DNA of 64,000 nt. Source: Chinchilla lanigera. Its lineage: Eukaryota > Chordata > Mammalia > Rodentia > Chinchillidae. Of this stretch, positions 63,060 through 64,000 are shown one piece after another. Numbering within the stretch: the stretch's first letter is position 1; each line of letters starts with the position of its first letter. The stretch lies in the NCBI RefSeq assembly GCF_000276665.1, contig NW_004955470.1, forward strand, positions 1,199,414 to 1,263,413, in the 5' to 3' direction. The notes below the pieces were generated by a model, which saw only the letters and a list, made by a program, of their open reading frames with translations, made no database searches and was not told the DNA's origin. Both the position numbers and the translations under genes were made by a program.

Positions 63060-64000
63060 ATATAATGTTTACATTAATTGGGGTTATTAGGTTCCGCTGT
63101 ATGGCATATCTTTATTCTTCTAATTTCCCTTTCCCCTGCTTCTCACCCCTCACCCTTGCTGTCTTGGACCATTTTCCTATTACAAGAGATCCATCCCCTT
63201 GTTCCTTTCTATCCATCCTGTATCATTTTCTTTGGTTGTAATTTGACTTACTCAAATAAGAGATAACATATGATACTTTAGGCAGTGCCTGATTTATTTC
63301 ACTCAACATATTTTCCAGATGCATTTATTTTGCTAAAAATGTTTTAAATTTGTCATTCTTTATGGCAGAGCACTAATTCCATTATATATAGATACTACAT
63401 TTTAATATTTTATTTTAATTTAGTTTATTAGTACAATTTAGAAATGCATAATGATCACATCCATCATATGGAATTTGTGTCTGCACATGATAAATCTTAG
63501 TTCCTCTTTTTTCCCATTCCCCTCAATCTTTCTCTCCTTATTTAGAAAGCTTTGTTTCCATTTTATCATTTTTTCTTGTTTTTTTTTCCACTTCCCTTCC
63601 TTTACCCCTAATTCCCCCTTCCCTTTGAACAATTACTTCCTATTTCACAATATCTATTATACATTCTGGTTTTTGTTCAGCTTCTCACACCAGAGAGACA
63701 ATGTGATATTTACGAGATGTGTCCGATTTTTTTCACTTAAGAGTATGGTCTCAAGGTGTATCCATTTAGCTAAAAACGTCTCACGTTTATCTTTCTTTAT
63801 GGCTGAGTAGTACTCCATTGTATTAAAAAGACATATCTTTATTATCCATTCATCAATTAATGGGCATTTGGGTTGTATTCAAGATGTAGGCATTACAAAT
63901 TTTGCCACTATAAACATATGTGTGCATATACCACTGTGCTACAATACTTTTAATTCTTTTGGGAAGATATCAAGAAAGGAAACACCTCAGTCAAATGGGA
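63060..64000 (-). mobile_element. LINE-1 3' ends, reverse orientation
   Basis: From about 63,420 it is the antisense of an L1 3' UTR and ORF2 end ('ctttatggctgagtagtact', 'ccattgtattaaa', 'gggcatttgggttgtattc'). It continues past the window edge. 63,060-63,400 is an older L1 tail of the same orientation. Confidence 0.8.

Overview
The window is genomic DNA from a placental mammal, most likely a rodent. Introns with GT-AG borders, split cytokine exons, MIR, L2 and MER fossils show a mammal. Copies of the tRNA-derived ID SINE with target-site duplications, B1 and B1-ID fusion SINEs, and MaLR LTRs point to Rodentia. I cannot name the species. No bacterial-type genes, operons or CRISPR arrays are present.

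The genes belong to the interleukin-1/IL-36 cluster, and all three lie on the minus strand: IL1F10 (IL-38; first two coding exons only, 134-1776, the rest lies before base 1), IL36RN (complete, four coding exons, 11512-15016, 155 aa) and IL36B (four coding exons, 42997-52573, predicted 156 aa, first exon only 10 coding bases). Every exon was placed by hand from conserved protein sequence, GT-AG borders and matching phase. IL-36 beta is an agonist of the IL-36 receptor and IL-36Ra is its antagonist; IL-38 is a related antagonist-like cytokine. The segment therefore holds an agonist and its antagonist from one epithelial inflammatory axis.

The rest is mostly repeats. 1.8-11.5 kb is intergenic, with simple repeats, MIR, hAT fossil and B1/ID SINEs. 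15-23 kb holds an ERV1-type LTR, a MaLR LTR, two ID SINEs and MIR/L2 fossils. 23.7-32.2 kb is stacked LINE-1 sequence with a 622-base assembly gap. 32,220-38,795 is a decayed class II (ERVK-like) provirus with both LTRs, a tRNA-Lys-type primer site and a perfect 6-bp target duplication. A related solo LTR lies at 41.3-41.9 kb. An ERV1-type LTR at 42.4-42.9 kb abuts the 3' end of IL36B. IL36B intron 1 (45.3-52.6 kb) is filled with L1 fragments. 52.8-64 kb contains L1, ERV1 gag debris, a MaLR element and further LTRs.

No new biological system is evident. The best leads are gene-structure oddities: a 40-bp tandem duplication copying an IL36RN splice donor, a leader-only first coding exon in IL36B, an LTR that probably forms the IL36B 3' UTR, and an L1 5' UTR pointing into the IL36B promoter.
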